A DNA stretch of 64,000 nt, taken from assembly GCA_036405135.1 (NCBI GenBank), contig DASWYF010000049.1:62001-126000 (forward strand), read 5' to 3'. Below are positions 18,187 to 26,958 of this stretch, in pieces. Source of the stretch: Verrucomicrobiia bacterium (GTDB lineage: Bacteria > Verrucomicrobiota > Verrucomicrobiia > Limisphaerales > JAEYXS01). The notes below the pieces were generated by a model. It was not told the DNA's origin, searched no databases, and was given only the letters and a program-made list of their open reading frames with translations. The position numbers and the translations under genes are program-made. Position 1 is the first letter of the stretch. Each line of letters begins with the position of its first letter.

Positions 18187-18987
18187 ATGATTTCCTTGCG
18201 TGCGTTTTTGTTGAGCGGACTGGTTTTGTTTTCCGGGGCAGCTTCTTTATATGCGGCGGATGAGGTGAAGTTGCCGGCGAAGGAGAAGGTGCATCTGTAT
18301 TTGCTCATTGGGCAATCGAACATGGCGGGCAGAGGCAAGGTAGAGGACGTGGATAAGGTGCCGCATCCTAGGGTGTTCATGTTTACGAAGACGAATACGT
18401 GGGCTCCGGCGATTGATCCGATGCATTTTGATAAACCTGCGATCATCGGGGTCGGGCTGGGTTCTACGTTCGGACGCGTGATGGCGGAGGCGAATCCGGA
18501 GGTGACGATCGGGCTGATCCCGTGTGCGGTGGGTGGCACGCCGCTCTCGCGTTGGCAGAAGGGGAAGGATTTGTATGAGGATGCTTTGGTTCGGGCGAAG
18601 GCGGCGATGAAGGATGGGACGTTGAAAGGGATTTTATGGCATCAAGGCGAAGGAGATTCTAGCAACGAGGCGACGGCTAAGAGTTATGCGGAGCGGCTGG
18701 CGCAGGCGGTGAAGGATTGGCGCACGGACTTGAATGCGCCGGAGGTGCCGTTCGTGGCGGGCAAGCTGGGGTTGTTTTTGGAGAAAGCGAACAAGGACGG
18801 CAAGGCGTCTTACTGGCCGCTGGTGAATGAGCAGATCGCATCGCTGCCGGAGAAGGTGTCGAAGTGTGCGGTGGTGGAGTCAGAGGGATTGGTGCATAAG
18901 GGGGATGTGGTGCATTTTGATTCGGCTTCGTTGCGGGAGTTTGGGAAGCGGTATGGGGAGAAGATGAAGGGGCTGCAGGGGAAGTAA
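18187..18987 (+). CDS. sialate O-acetylesterase-type SGNH hydrolase (SASA domain)
   Basis: 266 residues with a signal peptide (LLSGLVLFSGAASLYAA). The SGNH/DUF303 (PF03629) blocks are present: LYLLIGQSNMAGRG (nucleophile Ser), IGLIPCAVGGTPLSRW, GILWHQGEGDSS, and VVHFDSASLREFGKRY near the end with the catalytic DxxxxR/H region. The length is that of the compact single-domain class. It likely removes acetyl groups from sugars in the periplasm. ATG 18187 is preceded by GGTGAG. It is followed by a beta-helix protein gene on the same strand after a repeat-rich gap. Confidence 0.88.
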   Translation: MISLRAFLLSGLVLFSGAASLYAADEVKLPAKEKVHLYLLIGQSNMAGRGKVEDVDKVPHPRVFMFTKTNTWAPAIDPMHFDKPAIIGVGLGSTFGRVMAEANPEVTIGLIPCAVGGTPLSRWQKGKDLYEDALVRAKAAMKDGTLKGILWHQGEGDSSNEATAKSYAERLAQAVKDWRTDLNAPEVPFVAGKLGLFLEKANKDGKASYWPLVNEQIASLPEKVSKCAVVESEGLVHKGDVVHFDSASLREFGKRYGEKMKGLQGK

Positions 18988-19247
18988 CCGCAGATGGACA
19001 CAGATAAGCGCAGATGGGGAAAAGACACGAATTTCACGGATTGGCACGAATTGAAGAGGGCAAAGCTGATTTGCATGGCTGAATATCTTTTCGAGCATCT
19101 GAGGGAGTCGAGGCGTCAAGCCGCCTCGGGCGGAAAGCGGAGTCAAGCCTCCGCACTCCAAACAGGGCAGAGCCTCCTTACGTCGGCTGCTACGGATTGA
19201 GGGGTGCTTGTTTGTGGCTCGTCAGCGTTAGGGGGATATGACAGGCT
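18988..19247. repeat. repeat-rich gap: degenerate tandem repeat and REP palindromes
   Basis: Bases 18989-19050 carry a loose tandem repeat built on CGCAGATGGACACAGATAAG and CACGAATTTCACGGATTGG. Bases 19109-19160 hold two palindromes of the same form (GAGGCG...CGCCTC, GCGGAG...CTCCGC), both with TCAAGC in the middle. Bases 19171-19197 hold a GCCTCCTTACGTCGGC element that recurs at 24430-24454. No gene was found. Confidence 0.65.
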
Positions 19248-19253
19248 TTGGTT

Positions 19254-20405
19254 ATGCCCATCATTCGTTTAGCGGCGGTTTGTGGTTTTCTTTTGATGCT
19301 CTCGGTTTCTTTGAACGCGGCGGAGAGTGTGCGCTTGGTGAATAATCGGCAGGAGTTGTTGGAGGCGGTGCGGTCGCTTAAGCCGGGGATGACGTTGAAG
19401 ATTGCGCCGGGGGAGTATGGATCGGGGTATGCGGTGGAGAAGGCAAAGGGGACGAAGGAGGCGCCGATCGTCATTGAGGGGGCGAATGCGGCGCAGCCGC
19501 CGAAGTTCACGGGTGGGAATCTGGCGATTCATTTTCGTGGGTGTTCTTATCTGACGGTGCGGAATATTGCGGTGTCCGGACAAAAGGGGAACGGGTTGAA
19601 CTTCGATGATGGCGGAGAGTCTTCGCAACAGATTACGATCGAGAATGTTTCCGTTTCAGACATCGGGCCGACGGGGAATAATGATGGGATCAAGCTCTCG
19701 GGCGTGGATGATTTCACGATTCGCAATTGTCGGATCAATGGGTGGGCGGGACAGGCGATCGATATGGTGGGGTGTCATCGCGGGTTGATCGAGAAGTGTG
19801 TGTTCGAGGGGAAGGCGGGTTTCTCACAGGCGACGGGGCCGCAGACGAAGGGTGGCTCGGAGGATATTACGGTGCGCGGTTGCACGTTCATCAATGCGGG
19901 GCAGCGGCCGATGCATCTGGGCGGTTCCACGGGGCGGCCTTATTTTCGACCGAAGGATGCGAAGTATGAGGGGCGTCGCATCACGGTGGAGGGGAACTTG
20001 ATCATCGGCGGGATGGCGGCTGTTGTATTCACGGGCGTGGAGCAAGGGGTGGTGCGGTATAACACAATCGTGAATCCGGAGACGTGGGTGTTCCGCATCT
20101 TGCAGGAGAATAATGAGCCGGGAATGACGCCGTGCGGGAACAATGTGTTCGAGAAGAACATCATCGTGTGTGAGAAGCCGTTGAGGTCGTGGATCAATGT
20201 GGGAGGGAACACGCAGGCGGGGACGTTCAAGTTTGCGGAGAATTGGTGGTATCACAAAGCGTCGTCGCAACCGGCGAAACCACAATTGCCGTCAGCGGAA
20301 CAAGGAGGGACGTATGGGGTGGATCCGCAGTTGGATGAGGCTAACGGATATAAGCCGAAGGTGGCGGGAGCGATGAAGGTCGGACACGGGGCGTTACCTA
20401 AATGA
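19254..20405 (+). CDS. secreted right-handed beta-helix protein, polysaccharide lyase 6-like
   Basis: 383 residues with a signal peptide (LAAVCGFLLMLSVSLNAA). The opening NNRQELLEAVRSLKPGMTLKIAPGEY followed by APIVIEGAN and LTVRNIAVSGQ is the pattern of chondroitinase B/alginate lyase family 6 helices. Repeating coils follow (ITIENVSVSDI, FTIRNCRINGW, ITVRGCTFINAG, ITVEGNLIIGG). The family cleaves acidic polysaccharides or binds them in the periplasm. Length matches the single-domain PL6 group, but I cannot confirm the catalytic Lys/Arg pair, so binding or another activity is possible. A TTG at 19248 with GGGGGA at a fitting distance is an alternative start. Confidence 0.75.
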   Translation: MPIIRLAAVCGFLLMLSVSLNAAESVRLVNNRQELLEAVRSLKPGMTLKIAPGEYGSGYAVEKAKGTKEAPIVIEGANAAQPPKFTGGNLAIHFRGCSYLTVRNIAVSGQKGNGLNFDDGGESSQQITIENVSVSDIGPTGNNDGIKLSGVDDFTIRNCRINGWAGQAIDMVGCHRGLIEKCVFEGKAGFSQATGPQTKGGSEDITVRGCTFINAGQRPMHLGGSTGRPYFRPKDAKYEGRRITVEGNLIIGGMAAVVFTGVEQGVVRYNTIVNPETWVFRILQENNEPGMTPCGNNVFEKNIIVCEKPLRSWINVGGNTQAGTFKFAENWWYHKASSQPAKPQLPSAEQGGTYGVDPQLDEANGYKPKVAGAMKVGHGALPK

Positions 20406-20608
20406 CGAATGACTAAATCCCAATGACGAAGGAATGAGCACTGTTCAAATGACTGGGCAAACATCGAACATCGAGAGGGGGATTAACTGCGGAGAGGAAT
20501 GGCCGCAAAGAAGCACAAAAGGCGCAAAAAGAAGATTTTTCAACCGAATGGGGTCAAGTGAATGAGGAATGTGGAAGCCGCATCCTCGACTAAAGCCGGA
20601 TGAAAGGC
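20406..20608. repeat. gap with three kinds of short degenerate tandem repeat
   Basis: AATGACGAATGACTAAATCC-type repeats occupy 20401-20440, AACATCGAACATCGAGAG lies at 20461-20478, and a GCAAAGAAGCACAAAAGGCG repeat lies at 20503-20535. All three types recur elsewhere in the window or resemble repeats that do. No gene was found. Confidence 0.6.
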
Positions 20609-20935
20609 TTAGACTGATGAGCCAAGGTGCCTGAAACTCAAGGCCACGAGCCAAAGTACGGTTTTGATACCGATGATCATCAACAGATAAACTCCGGCTA
20701 TCCGCAGGTAGAAATGGAACCGGGTTTTGGGCTTGGCTCTTTCCGAAGGTTCCCAGCGTTCACAAATATTGTAGGCGACACCAATAGCTAAAGCTGTGCC
20801 GAGCATCCGGCCAATCATGGAGGAATTGGGTGGAAAGGGGCCGAAGAGAAGCCAATAGAGCACGACGATCTGGGCCAAGACTTCCGGCCATTCGTCGGCG
20901 GGCATGGATTGGTATTTGGGCCACTTTATTTGCAT
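20609..20935 (-). CDS. small membrane protein, unknown
   Basis: 108 residues. Three hydrophobic segments are visible: VLAQIVVLYWLLFGPF (about 19-34), SMIGRMLGTALAIGVAYNI (about 39-57) and FYLRIAGVYLLMIIGIKTVLWLVAL (about 75-99). A charged loop (CERWEPSERAKPKTR) separates the last two. No family is recognised and no good ribosome site precedes ATG 20935. The hydrophobic organisation makes it more likely real than a shadow frame, and no larger frame competes here. Confidence 0.5.
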   Translation of the reverse strand: MQIKWPKYQSMPADEWPEVLAQIVVLYWLLFGPFPPNSSMIGRMLGTALAIGVAYNICERWEPSERAKPKTRFHFYLRIAGVYLLMIIGIKTVLWLVALSFRHLGSSV

Positions 20936-21502
20936 AGGGCTATGGCGGCGCGCTGGTGATGGGGTTGCTCTTGATGGTTAGCAGAGCAGAGGAGCGGTGG
21001 TTTGGCAATGTAGAAGCGGGTTGCACTGGTGGGCCAGCACGGGAAAATATCTAAGGGGAGGGTGGTTAACCGCGAAACACGCCAAATACGCGAAAGGGGA
21101 AAAGGGAGTGGGATGTTGACGGAGGGAGAGACGAGAATTTCGCTCAGGGCGTGTTTTTTGAGAGGGTTTTTACCGTTGAATGCCGCTTTGGTTTAAATGC
21201 CTGATGGTGAGTTGGTTGTGTGGTTTTGGAAATTTTCGGGAAAAAGTCACATGGACAGCCAATGTCCTACCCCCTCGGGTAAAGTATGAATTATGAAGGA
21301 TGAGGTATGACAGAGAAACATCGAACATCGAACATCGAGAGTTGGGAGGTTAGAGCCTCGTTCCTCGGCTTGGGAAGGGGCGGCCGAGTGAGGACACCCA
21401 GCCCTACCGTTATTCGAGTACGAAGGACGACGACGAGCACGAGCACGATGGGAAGTGGTTTGCATTCCGAGCGGTGAGGGGCAATTCTAACTTAATAATT
21501 TT
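20936..21502. repeat. 567-bp gap with tandem repeats and one copy of a dispersed leader-like repeat
   Basis: Bases 21068-21100 hold a CGCGAAACACGCCAAATACG repeat. Bases 21190-21276 hold one copy of a dispersed sequence ending in a GGACA-N5-TGTCC dyad (second copy near 29920-30020). Bases 21277-21310 hold a TATGAATTATGAAGG repeat, 21318-21345 an AACATCGA tandem repeat, and 21350-21400 a GAGCCTCGTTCCTCGGC element. No gene was found. Confidence 0.65.
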
Positions 21503-24109
21503 GTGAGCATGATTACGACTGAAGCAGGCAAGACGAATGGGGCGGGAGCGGCGGCACCGGCAAGTATTCCAGCGATGCCGTCGGGCGTGGAGATGACGAC
21601 GTTGCCGAACGGGCTGACGATCATCGTGCGTGAGGATCATAGCGCGCCGGTGGTGTCCGCCCAGGCTTGGGCGAAGACGGGGAGCATTCATGAGGGGCGC
21701 TGGATGGGGGCGGGGCTTTCGCATGTGCTTGAGCACATGTTGTTTAAGGGGACGAAGTCGCGCACGGGGAGTCGCATCGATCAGGAGGTGCAGGAGGCGG
21801 GCGGGTATATGAATGCCTACACGTCGTTTGATCGCACGGTGTATTGGATCAATGTGCCGAACACGGGTGGGAAGGTGGCGATCGATATCTTGTGCGACAT
21901 CATGCAGAACGCGTCGCTACCGCCGGATGATCTGGCGAAGGAGCTGGACGTGATCCGTCGCGAGATGGATATGGGGCAGGATGATCCGGGTCGGCGGTCG
22001 GGTCGCAGGCTGTTCGAGACGGCTTACACGAAGAGTCCGTATCGGTATCCGATCATCGGGTATCTGGATATTTTCAATGAGTTGAAGCCGGAAGACATTC
22101 GCGGCTATTACCACGAGCGTTACGCGCCGAACAATGTGTTCTATGTGGTGGTGGGTGATGTGAATGCGGCGGAGGTGGTGGAGCAGATCAAAGCGGCTTG
22201 GGCGAATTCCAAGGCGCGGCCTTTGCCGGATATCGTGTTGCCGGTGGAGCCGCGGCAGATCGCGGAGCGGGTGACCACGGAAGAGGCGACGGTGGAGCTG
22301 GTGCATTCGCACATGAGCTGGCATATCCCGGACTTGCGGCATGTGGATGTGCCGTTGCTGGATGTGCTGGGCACGGTGCTGGGTGCTGGGCGGAGTTCGC
22401 GGCTCTATCGCGAGGTGCGGCAGAAGCAGGCAGTGGTGAATCATGTGGATGCGTGGACGTATAGTCCGGGCGCGCCGGGGCTCTTCGGCATGAGCATCGT
22501 GTGCGAGGGAGAGAAGCTCGAAAAAGCGCAGGCGGCGGTGCTGGAGCAGCTCGAGCTGGTGAAGGAAAAGGGCATCACGGAAGCGGAGTTCGCGAAGGCG
22601 GTGAAGCAATTCACGGCGGCGACGCTCGCGACGCGTAAGACGATGCAAGGGCAGGCGCAGGATCTCGGCGGCAGTTGGCTGGCGGCGAATGACTTGAATT
22701 TCTCGGAGCGTTATCTGGAAGCGGTGCGCAAGGCGACGCCCGCCGATCTGCAACGCGTGGCGAAGCAGTATCTGACGCCGGAGAACCGCACGGTTTACTC
22801 GCTGGTGCCGACGGGTTTCGCGCCGAAGGCGAGCAAGGCATCGACAGAAGCGCAGAAGAATGCGATTCAAAAATTCACGCTGGCGAATGGTTTGAAATTG
22901 CTGGTGAAGGAAGATCATCGCTTGCCGTTCGTGGAGTTTCGCGCGGTGTTCCAAGGCGGTGTGCTCGCGGAGACGGAGGAGAATAATGGCGTGACGCAAT
23001 TGCTCGCGCGGATGCTCCTGCAAGGCACGCAGAAGCGGACTTCGGAGCAGATCGCGGAGGAGATCGAGTCCGTGGGCGGAAGCATCGATACGTATGGCGG
23101 GAACAACAGCTTCGGGCTTTCGGCGGAGACGTTGAGCAGTGATTTCGCGTTGGGGATGGAGTTGATCACGGATGTGCTGCTACACGCGGCGTTTCCGGCG
23201 GATGCGCTGGCGCGCGAACGGGAGATGCAACTGGCGGCGATCCGGTCGCGGAGGGATCAGCTCTTGCAGAGCTGCAGTTCGCTGATGCGCAAGGCGTTGT
23301 TCGGCCCGAGTGGTTACGGCTTTGACGGTACGGGCACGGAGGAGAGTGTGGCGCGATTGGATGAAGCGGTGTTGCGGAGTTTTTATCAGAAGGTGATCGC
23401 GCCATCGAATTGCGTGCTGGCGATCTATGGGGATGTGAAGGCGACGGATGTAGTCGCGGCGGTGGAGAAGTCGCTGGGTGGTTGGAAGGATGCGGTGAGT
23501 GGCGAATCGCTGGTGAAGGCGCAGCCGAAGCCGGAGGCGAACGCGTTGCGGCATGTGTTCGAGGCGCGGGACAAGAAGCAGGCGGTGGTGGTGGTGGGCT
23601 TCCCCGGCACGACGATCAAAGCGAATGACCGATATGCGATCGAGCTGCTGTCCGAGGCGTGCAGTGATCTGGGATCGCGCTTGTTCATCCGCATCCGGGA
23701 TGAGTTGGGGCTCGCTTACTACGTGGGCGCGCAGAATTTTCCGGGCTTGGTGCCGGGCGGGTTCTGGTTCTATGTGGGTACGGCACCGGAGAAGGTGCAG
23801 CTCGTTGAGGAAGAATTGCTGAAGGAAGCGGCGCTCTTGGTGAAGGAAGGGTTGAGTGCCGAGGAATTGAAGCGGGCGAAGGCGAAGATCATCGGGCAGA
23901 AGAAGATCGGGCGGCAGGAGCTGGGCGGCTACGCACAGGCGACGGCGCTGGATGAGCTTTACGGGCTGGGTTTCGCGAATAACGAGACGGAAGATCAGCA
24001 TTATGAGGCGGTCACGGTGGAAGAGGTGAAAGCGGTGGCGGCGAAGTATTTGCGGCCGGAAATGGCGGTGGTGGCGGTGGTGGGGCCGGAGGGGAATGCT
24101 GAGGGATGA
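21503..24109 (+). CDS. M16 family zinc metallopeptidase, fused active and inactive halves
   Basis: 868 residues from GTG 21503 (ATG 21509 also possible). There is no signal peptide. The N-terminal M16 unit starts at about 30 (TTLPNGLTIIVREDHSAPVV) and carries the inverted zinc motif GLSHVLEHMLFKG (H74, E77, H78), with the distal glutamate likely in ELDVIRREM. The C-terminal half begins at about 455 (FTLANGLKLLVKEDHRLPFV) and repeats the fold, but the metal site reads VTQLLARML, so it is the non-catalytic half. This single-chain layout joins what many bacteria make as two M16B subunits. It degrades peptides in a closed chamber. It lies upstream of the SRP RNA gene. Confidence 0.93.
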   Translation: MSMITTEAGKTNGAGAAAPASIPAMPSGVEMTTLPNGLTIIVREDHSAPVVSAQAWAKTGSIHEGRWMGAGLSHVLEHMLFKGTKSRTGSRIDQEVQEAGGYMNAYTSFDRTVYWINVPNTGGKVAIDILCDIMQNASLPPDDLAKELDVIRREMDMGQDDPGRRSGRRLFETAYTKSPYRYPIIGYLDIFNELKPEDIRGYYHERYAPNNVFYVVVGDVNAAEVVEQIKAAWANSKARPLPDIVLPVEPRQIAERVTTEEATVELVHSHMSWHIPDLRHVDVPLLDVLGTVLGAGRSSRLYREVRQKQAVVNHVDAWTYSPGAPGLFGMSIVCEGEKLEKAQAAVLEQLELVKEKGITEAEFAKAVKQFTAATLATRKTMQGQAQDLGGSWLAANDLNFSERYLEAVRKATPADLQRVAKQYLTPENRTVYSLVPTGFAPKASKASTEAQKNAIQKFTLANGLKLLVKEDHRLPFVEFRAVFQGGVLAETEENNGVTQLLARMLLQGTQKRTSEQIAEEIESVGGSIDTYGGNNSFGLSAETLSSDFALGMELITDVLLHAAFPADALAREREMQLAAIRSRRDQLLQSCSSLMRKALFGPSGYGFDGTGTEESVARLDEAVLRSFYQKVIAPSNCVLAIYGDVKATDVVAAVEKSLGGWKDAVSGESLVKAQPKPEANALRHVFEARDKKQAVVVVGFPGTTIKANDRYAIELLSEACSDLGSRLFIRIRDELGLAYYVGAQNFPGLVPGGFWFYVGTAPEKVQLVEEELLKEAALLVKEGLSAEELKRAKAKIIGQKKIGRQELGGYAQATALDELYGLGFANNETEDQHYEAVTVEEVKAVAAKYLRPEMAVVAVVGPEGNAEG

Positions 24110-24112
24110 GGT

Positions 24113-24180
24113 ATGAATTATGAGTTATGAATGGGGATTGGGAGCGAGTGAAGGCGTAGGGGTAAGAAATGTTTTCGCAA
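24113..24180. repeat. TATGAATTATGAGTTATGAA tandem repeat and leader of the SRP RNA
   Basis: Bases 24111-24131 are a short TATGAATTATGAG repeat just behind the M16 stop codon. The rest has no gene and is the likely promoter region of the SRP RNA. Confidence 0.5.
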
Positions 24181-24223
24181 ATTGTGTCTTGATGCCGGTG
24201 GGTTCGTTCGGCTTAATCACGCG

Positions 24224-24318
24224 CGTCAGGGCCCATGGAATGCGGACTTACGAACCCCGCCAGGGCCGGAAGGCAGCAACGGTAGTTTGCTCTACATCTG
24301 CCGTGGTGTCCCTGATAT
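24224..24318 (+). ncRNA. ffs: small signal recognition particle RNA (4.5S type)
   Basis: The universally conserved SRP domain IV core is readable: CCAGGGCCGGAAGGCAGCAA at 24260-24279, containing the GGAA tetraloop and the opposing AGCA internal loop. Flanking arms pair over the length of the RNA, with TCAGGG (24226-24231) opposite CCCTGA (24310-24315), and the 3' end runs into ATATTTTCTT. The RNA binds Ffh and guides membrane protein targeting. Its position directly before dnaX matches the arrangement known from Gram-positive bacteria. Exact ends are estimated. Confidence 0.9.
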
Positions 24319-24514
24319 TTTCTTCAAGGAACGCGGAAACATCGAACATCGAACGTCCAACTCTGAACATCGAGAGTCGGAGGTTAGAGCCTCGTCACCT
24401 CGGCTGCTACGGGTTGGAAGAAGTTAGTTCTGCCTCCTTACGTCGGCAGCTACGTGGGGGTTGTGAAAAACTTGGGCTCGTAAAACTTAAATCCTGAACC
24501 ATACTTTTTCCGTC
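24319..24514. repeat. AACATCGA tandem repeat and GAGCCTC/CGGC elements before dnaX
   Basis: Bases 24338-24375 are an AACATCGAACATCGAACGTC-type repeat. Two GCCTC...CGGC elements follow at 24390-24412 and 24430-24454, close to those at 19171 and 21352. No gene was found. Confidence 0.6.
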
Positions 24515-26428
24515 ATGTCATATCAGGTCATAGCCCGGAAGTATCGTCCGCAGAAATTTGACGATGTGGTGGGGCAGGAGCATGTCTCGCAGACGCTCGC
24601 CAATGCCATCAAGGCGGGGCGCATCGCGCACGCGTATCTCTTCTGCGGTCCGCGCGGCACGGGCAAGACCACGATGGCGCGCATCTTCGCGAAGGCGCTG
24701 AATTGCACGGGTGGTCCGAAGGCGGATTTCGACGTGGCGGACCCGAAGTGCCAGGAGATCGCGGACGGGCGTTCGCTGGACGTGATCGAGATCGATGGTG
24801 CGAGCAATAATGGTGTGGAACAGGTGCGCGAATTGCGCGATACCTGCCGCTTTGCCCCGGCTTCGAGCAAGTTCAAGATCTACATCATCGACGAAGTACA
24901 CATGCTCTCGACGGCAGCGTTCAACGCGCTGTTGAAGACGCTGGAAGAACCGCCCGCGCATGTGAAGTTTCTCTTCGCGACGACGGATCCGGAGAAGGTT
25001 TTGCCGACGATTCTTTCGCGCTGCCAACGCTTTGACCTGCGGCGCATTCCGGCGAATCTCATCGTGAAGCAGCTCGCGTTCATCGCGAAGGAAGAGGGTG
25101 TGGAGATCGATGACGGGGCGCTGTATGCGATCGCGCGCGCGGCGGATGGCGGTATGCGCGATGCGGAGTCCACGCTGGACCAGCTCATCAGCTTTTGCGG
25201 CAGCAAGATCGAGGAGGGCGATGTGCTCTCGATGTTCGGCCTCACGGCGCGGAGCCAGTTGCTGGCGCTCTCGCAAGGTGTGCTTGCGGGTGAAGTGGAT
25301 GGGGCCTTGCGCGAACTGAATGCGCTGGCGAAGAGCGGTAAGGACTTGGGACGTTTGCTCAGCGACTTGCTCAGCCATATCCGTAACTTGATGATTTACC
25401 AAGTGTCCTCGGGCGATCTCTCGCTGCTCGAAGTTTCCGAGGCGGAAGCGGTGATGCTGAAGGAACAGGCGGGTCTCGTGAACGTCGAGGCGCTCAGCCG
25501 CATTCTTGAGGTGTTGACGGATGCGGAGGGGCGGTTGCGCGAGGCGGTGTCGAAGAAGATTTTGATCGAAGTGGCGTTGTTGCGGGCCATTCAGGCGCGC
25601 AATGCGGTGAGCATTGATTCGGTGTTGAAGACGTTGAATCAATTGCGTGGCAGTGGTGGTGGCGGCGGTTCCGTAGCGGCAGCATCTGCGGAAGTGGCGA
25701 AGGCGCCAGCAGCACCTGCTCCGGCAGCGGCACCGAAGCCATTTACATCTTTGCGGGAAGCGATGTCAGCGTCTCCGGCAACTACGGCAGCACCTGTGCC
25801 ATTGGCTGCACCGGCACCGAAATTGGAAGTGCCGAAACCGGCCCCGATATCTGCACCAGTGGCTCCGAAGCTGGAAGCACACAAGATTGAGGCGGCTCCG
25901 GTATCTGCTCCGGCACTTTTTGAGGAAGAAAAACCTGCACCGAAGGCTGGCGCGACGACGCTGGAACTCGCGCCTTTGTGGGATCAGGTGGTGGATGCGG
26001 TCGCGCGCGTGAGTCCGTTCATCAAGTCGTATCTGTTGGAGGCGCATCCGGTGTCGTTCAATAACGGTGTGTTCATCATCGGATATGATCCGAAGTTTTC
26101 GTATCACCTGAGCCTGGTGGATAACTCGAAGAACCATGCGCTCATCCAGACGAAGTTGAAGGAACTGGGGCAGGGCGAGGCACGCGTGAAGTTCATCGAA
26201 TCGGTAGAGCCGGAAGGTTGGGAACGGCGCATGGTGCCGATTCTCGGAACGCCAGAGGCGGCGAAAGCGGCTCCGGCATCTAGTGGCGGAAATGGCGCTC
26301 CGGCGGCGAAGACGGAAGAGAAGAAGAAATCCGTGGAGCCGGTGCGGATCGAAGATTTTAAGAATGATCCATTGATCAAGAAGGCCCTTGAGATTTTTAA
26401 GGGACAGATCGTGGATGTGAGGGCATAA
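24515..26428 (+). CDS. dnaX: DNA polymerase III subunit gamma/tau
   Basis: 637 residues. The AAA+ clamp-loader ATPase starts at once (YQVIARKYRPQKFDDVVGQEH). Walker A is GPRGTGKTT (about 45-53), followed by IEIDGASNNGVEQVRELRD, IIDEVHMLSTAAFNALLKTLEEPP and ATTDPEKVLPTILSRCQRF with the arginine finger. Domain III and an Ala/Pro-rich linker (about 385-485) follow, then a tau-like C-terminal part. It loads the sliding clamp and joins polymerase to helicase. The zinc module normally holding four Cys shows only two (NCTGG and PKCQEI). The next gene, ybaB, starts 21 bases downstream, so an operon is likely. Confidence 0.97.
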   Translation: MSYQVIARKYRPQKFDDVVGQEHVSQTLANAIKAGRIAHAYLFCGPRGTGKTTMARIFAKALNCTGGPKADFDVADPKCQEIADGRSLDVIEIDGASNNGVEQVRELRDTCRFAPASSKFKIYIIDEVHMLSTAAFNALLKTLEEPPAHVKFLFATTDPEKVLPTILSRCQRFDLRRIPANLIVKQLAFIAKEEGVEIDDGALYAIARAADGGMRDAESTLDQLISFCGSKIEEGDVLSMFGLTARSQLLALSQGVLAGEVDGALRELNALAKSGKDLGRLLSDLLSHIRNLMIYQVSSGDLSLLEVSEAEAVMLKEQAGLVNVEALSRILEVLTDAEGRLREAVSKKILIEVALLRAIQARNAVSIDSVLKTLNQLRGSGGGGGSVAAASAEVAKAPAAPAPAAAPKPFTSLREAMSASPATTAAPVPLAAPAPKLEVPKPAPISAPVAPKLEAHKIEAAPVSAPALFEEEKPAPKAGATTLELAPLWDQVVDAVARVSPFIKSYLLEAHPVSFNNGVFIIGYDPKFSYHLSLVDNSKNHALIQTKLKELGQGEARVKFIESVEPEGWERRMVPILGTPEAAKAAPASSGGNGAPAAKTEEKKKSVEPVRIEDFKNDPLIKKALEIFKGQIVDVRA

Positions 26429-26449
26429 TACAGCTAACCAACTTTTACT

Positions 26450-26761
26450 ATGTCGAGCATTGGCAAACTCATGAAGCAGGCTGCGCGCATGCAGCAGCAG
26501 ATGGAACAAACCCAGGCCGCCTTGACCGCGAAGACAGTGGAGGCCGTCAGCGGTGGCGGTTCCGTGAAGGTCGTCGCGCGGTGCGATGGTACGATCGCGT
26601 CGATCAAGATCGACCCACAGGCGTGCAATCCGCAGGACACGCAGTTCCTCGAAGAACTGGTGGTGGGCGCGGTGAACACGGCGCTGAATCAGGCGAAGGA
26701 AGTCTCCAATGCGGAGATGGGCAAGATCACGCAGGGGCTGAGCTTGCCCGGGATGTTCTAA
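26450..26761 (+). CDS. ybaB: YbaB/EbfC family nucleoid-associated protein
   Basis: 103 residues, the usual family length. IGKLMKQAARMQQQMEQTQAAL forms the N-terminal helix, then VEAVSGGGSVKVVARCDGTIASIKIDP and LEELVVGAVNTALNQAKEVSNAEMGKIT, ending in GLSLPGMF, which is the classic YbaB end. The protein is a small dimer that binds DNA in the nucleoid. It sits between dnaX and recR as in many bacteria. Confidence 0.96.
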   Translation: MSSIGKLMKQAARMQQQMEQTQAALTAKTVEAVSGGGSVKVVARCDGTIASIKIDPQACNPQDTQFLEELVVGAVNTALNQAKEVSNAEMGKITQGLSLPGMF

Positions 26762-26810
26762 AGTACGGATGGACGAAGCAGCCGGGTTGCCGCATGGCGA
26801 CAGGCTGTCT

Positions 26811-26940
26811 TCCTTCTCCCCTCGGAGGGGAGAAGGATTGAGGATGAGGGGTGCTCCCATAAATTGTAGGTAGTGTCAGTAATTCCCGGCACCCCTCACC
26901 CCGGCCCTCTCCCCTCCGAGGGGCGAGGGGGATCAAACGG
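26811..26940. repeat. inverted pair of CTCCCCTCGGAGGGG elements between ybaB and recR
   Basis: CTTCTCCCCTCGGAGGGGAG lies at 26814-26833, followed by GATGAGGGGTGC. An inverted partner at 26900-26935 reads GGCACCCCTCACCCCGGCCC followed by CTCCCCTCCGAGGGG. About 45 bases separate the GGGGTGC and GCACCCC ends, so the whole is a mobile-looking 130-bp inverted-repeat unit inserted in the operon. Confidence 0.7.
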
Positions 26941-26958
26941 TGAAATTTTTAAACCCTC

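Noticed and set aside
21318-21345. possible CRISPR-like direct repeat (AACATCGA units)
   Set aside because: Units of about 9 bases without unique spacers and with no cas genes; this is a degenerate tandem repeat.
21917-23023. 368-codon open frame on the minus strand inside the M16 peptidase gene
   Set aside because: Arginine- and histidine-rich shadow of a well-supported metallopeptidase gene.
24518-25642. 374-codon open frame opposite dnaX
   Set aside because: Shadow frame of a certain housekeeping gene; composition is arginine/leucine-rich without motifs.
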